DNA of 36,926 bases from Nitrospirota bacterium. GTDB taxonomy: Bacteria; Nitrospirota; Nitrospiria; Nitrospirales; Nitrospiraceae. The DNA lies in NCBI GenBank assembly GCA_018971525.1, contig JAGXAR010000034.1, positions 1 through 36,926 of the forward strand, read 5' to 3'. Within the stretch, counting starts at the first letter, position 1, and each line of letters starts with the position of its first letter. Positions 35,361-36,926 of this stretch are shown piece by piece. The notes under the pieces are model-generated. The model was not told the DNA's origin. It was given only the letters and a program-made list of their open reading frames with translations, and did no database searches. The translations under genes were made by a program, and so were the position numbers.

Positions 35361-36704
35361 ATGCCGACACGAGAAGAATTGCTTGCGAAAGCCCGGAAGC
35401 CGGCCGAAGAAGCGCTTCGCCTCCACGCCTATTACAAAGGCAAGATTCAAACGTCGCCCAAGTGTCCCATACGAGGGGTCGAGGATTTCTCGATCTGGTA
35501 CACACCGGGAGTTGCAGCTCCCTGCCGCGCGATTCAGCGCCAGCCTGACCTGGTCTACGAGCACACGAACAAGGCGAATTCCATTGCGGTCGTCTCGGAC
35601 GGTACCAGAGTCCTTGGTTTGGGTGACATCGGTCCGGAAGCAGGATTGCCGGTCATGGAAGGCAAGGCGCTGCTCTTCAAGTATCTGGGCGGCGTGGATG
35701 CGGTGCCGATCTGCCTTGGAACCAAGGATCCCGCTGAGATCATTCGGACAGTCAAACTCCTGGAGCCCTCCTTCGGCGGGATCAATCTCGAGGATATCTC
35801 CATGCCCAAATGTTTCCATGTCCTTGAGGAATGCCGAAGAGCCAGTACTATCCCCGTGTGGCACGACGATCAGCAGGGAACGGGGACCGTGCTTCTGGCT
35901 GCCCTGCTTAACGCCTTGAAGGTCGTGGGGAAGGAGATGGGCAGGGTCCGCATCGCGATGGTCGGCATGGGAGCTGCCAATGTGCCGACCTACCGGTTTC
36001 TCAAAGCCAGCGGGGCCGTGCCTGCTTCGATCCTGGCCTGCGATCTGGGCGGAATGCTGGGACGCCATCGACGGGATTATGAAGCAGATCCCGCCTATGC
36101 CGCACAGTGGAGAATCTGTGTGGAAACCAATCCCACCGGCCTGCAGGGCGGTATTGCTGAGGCATTACGAGGAGCGGATGTCTGTGTCGCCTTTTCAGCG
36201 GGGGGCATCATCAAGCCGGAATGGATTCACGCGATGGCCAAGGACGCCATTGTGTTTGCCTGTGCGAATCCTGTTCCCGAGATTTGGCCCTGGGAGGCGC
36301 AGGAGGCAGGGGCGCGCATCATCGCGACGGGGCGGAGCGATTTTGCCAATCAAGTCAACAATTCGCTGGTCTTCCCCGGAATCTTTCGGGGGGCTCTGGA
36401 TGTGCGAGCCCGCACCATCACGGACGAGATGGCCATGGCTGCGGCGCACGAGTTAGCAAACTGCGCCGAGGCAAGGGGACTCAAGGAGGGATACATTCTG
36501 CCGACCATGGACGAATGGGAGGTCGTCCCGCGAGTGGCCGTGGCGACGGCATTGAAAGCACAAGAGCAGGGTGTCGCGCAGTTGCAGAAATCTCCTGATG
36601 AACTGCGCCGGTCTGCCGAAGAGAAAATCAAGGAAGCGAGAAAGGCGCTCGACGTCCTCACCAGCGCAAGGGTGATTGCCCCGCCACCTCCGTCTGGGGC
36701 GTGA
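35361..36704 (+). CDS. Malic enzyme
   Basis: ATG 35361 follows GGAAAGGG; an upstream open frame back to 35142 overlaps the Usp gene and is not used. The product is 447 aa, the size of the short bacterial malic enzymes without a phosphotransacetylase domain. DFSIWYTPGVAAPC holds the catalytic Tyr. PVWHDDQQGTGTV is the metal-binding site, MVGMGAANVPTYRFL the nucleotide-binding loop, and ANPVPEIWPWEA with GRSDFANQVNNSLVFPGIFR closes the domain. It decarboxylates malate to pyruvate, giving NADH or NADPH. It feeds pyruvate to the PDH cluster upstream. Cofactor preference is not determined. Confidence 0.9.
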   Translation: MPTREELLAKARKPAEEALRLHAYYKGKIQTSPKCPIRGVEDFSIWYTPGVAAPCRAIQRQPDLVYEHTNKANSIAVVSDGTRVLGLGDIGPEAGLPVMEGKALLFKYLGGVDAVPICLGTKDPAEIIRTVKLLEPSFGGINLEDISMPKCFHVLEECRRASTIPVWHDDQQGTGTVLLAALLNALKVVGKEMGRVRIAMVGMGAANVPTYRFLKASGAVPASILACDLGGMLGRHRRDYEADPAYAAQWRICVETNPTGLQGGIAEALRGADVCVAFSAGGIIKPEWIHAMAKDAIVFACANPVPEIWPWEAQEAGARIIATGRSDFANQVNNSLVFPGIFRGALDVRARTITDEMAMAAAHELANCAEARGLKEGYILPTMDEWEVVPRVAVATALKAQEQGVAQLQKSPDELRRSAEEKIKEARKALDVLTSARVIAPPPPSGA

Positions 36705-36753
36705 GGCGATTATCTATAGTGCCTGGCCGTCGCAGGTCGTCGATTTCGAGGAG

Positions 36754-36770
36754 AGAATAATGATTATTCT
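36754..36770. promoter_or_regulatory. Perfect AT-rich palindrome after malic enzyme
   Basis: AGAATAAT (36754-36761), G, then ATTATTCT (36763-36770). It lies 50 nt after the malic enzyme stop and 28 nt before the insertion-sequence end. It might be an operator, or a hairpin for the plus-strand transcript. Confidence 0.35.
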
Positions 36771-36797
36771 AAAAGTGAGGGAGGTGGACAGAGCTTA

Positions 36798-36926
36798 GCA
36801 GGTTGTTGAAAAAGGCCTTGCGTTTTTCCCAATACGGAGTATCACTGCGCAGCACTCCACTCAATCAGGAGGTCCGATGCGCGGTCACGTGAATCCCCAA
36901 TCGATGCTGTTCAGTTATGTCTCCCC
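36798..36926 (+). mobile_element. Left end of an insertion sequence (truncated by window)
   Basis: GCAGGTTGTTGAAAAAGG at 36798 has the character of an IS terminal repeat. It is followed after about 60 nt by a strong AGGAGG and the transposase start. The right end is beyond the window, so the family and the target duplication cannot be confirmed. Confidence 0.5.
36877..36926 (+). CDS. Transposase N-terminus (partial)
   Basis: ATG 36877 has AGGAGG four nt upstream. The visible residues are MRGHVNPQSMLFSYVS. A start of MRG followed by an MFSY-type motif is typical of several DDE transposases of the IS5-like group. Only 16 complete codons lie within the window, so the call is tentative. Confidence 0.5.
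   Translation, partial: MRGHVNPQSMLFSYVS

Overview
This window comes from a bacterium that is most likely a Nitrospira-type (Nitrospirota) nitrite oxidiser or comammox organism. The reasons are indirect: many short c-type cytochromes, a pyruvate dehydrogenase cluster with its own acyl carrier protein, an ADP-forming acetyl-CoA synthetase, an archaeal-looking RNA 3'-phosphate cyclase, cyclic 2,3-diphosphoglycerate synthetase, and small Zn-ribbon proteins that I associate with this group. No rRNA, tRNA, CRISPR array or complete phage was seen. The genus is an inference.

Layout. (1) 1-2552, plus strand: a tight redox operon with a di-haem c-type protein, a four-helix bis-histidine cytochrome b, a penta-haem c-type protein and two mono-haem cytochromes c. 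Its pattern is that of a membrane quinol/cytochrome electron-transfer module. (2) 2553-7115: a patchwork region with a lipoprotein, a Tll0287-like single-haem sensor-type protein, a three-gene minus-strand cluster of two Zn-ribbon proteins and a winged-helix-like protein, three copies of a GGGGTC palindrome, an integron attC-like site followed by an ORF with an in-frame stop, and small exported proteins. (3) 7203-10099, minus strand: a 2-oxoglutarate/Fe(II) oxygenase, a gene destroyed by frameshifts, and two lipoproteins.

(4) 10498-21588, minus strand: the acetyl-CoA node. Read in transcription order it holds a cytochrome c followed by the decayed remnant of a thioredoxin-like gene, AMP-forming acetyl-CoA synthetase, PDH E1-alpha, E1-beta, E2, an acyl carrier protein, a 65-aa protein, a second copy of the cytochrome c with an intact thioredoxin/DsbD-like membrane protein, a 57-aa coupled ORF, and a large GNAT-fused ADP-forming acetyl-CoA synthetase. 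Several junctions are ATGA overlaps, so the block is probably co-translated. It links pyruvate oxidation, acetate activation and acetate-yielding ATP synthesis.

(5) 21649-27150, minus strand: a stress block with a tandem universal stress protein, an NTF2-like exported protein, a BCAM0308-family Zn protein, a phosphoribosyltransferase, a 51-aa membrane peptide, Hsp20, a second winged-helix-like paralogue, another Zn-binding peptide and a four-CBS protein. The gene content recalls the low-oxygen-activated (lxa) locus of Burkholderia cenocepacia. (6) 27151-36704: a divergent intergenic region with a long RNA-like stem-loop, then on the plus strand cyclic 2,3-diphosphoglycerate synthetase, a Zn-ribbon protein, a 46-nt palindrome, PolX, RtcA, an FHA-transmembrane-protease protein, a second tandem universal stress protein and malic enzyme. 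(7) 36798-36926: the left end of an insertion sequence with the first 16 codons of its transposase.

The strongest leads for something undescribed are the winged-helix/Zn-ribbon family that recurs in stress contexts, the contiguous PDH-ACP-cytochrome-thiol-ACD block, the structured element upstream of cpgS, and the isolated attC-like site.
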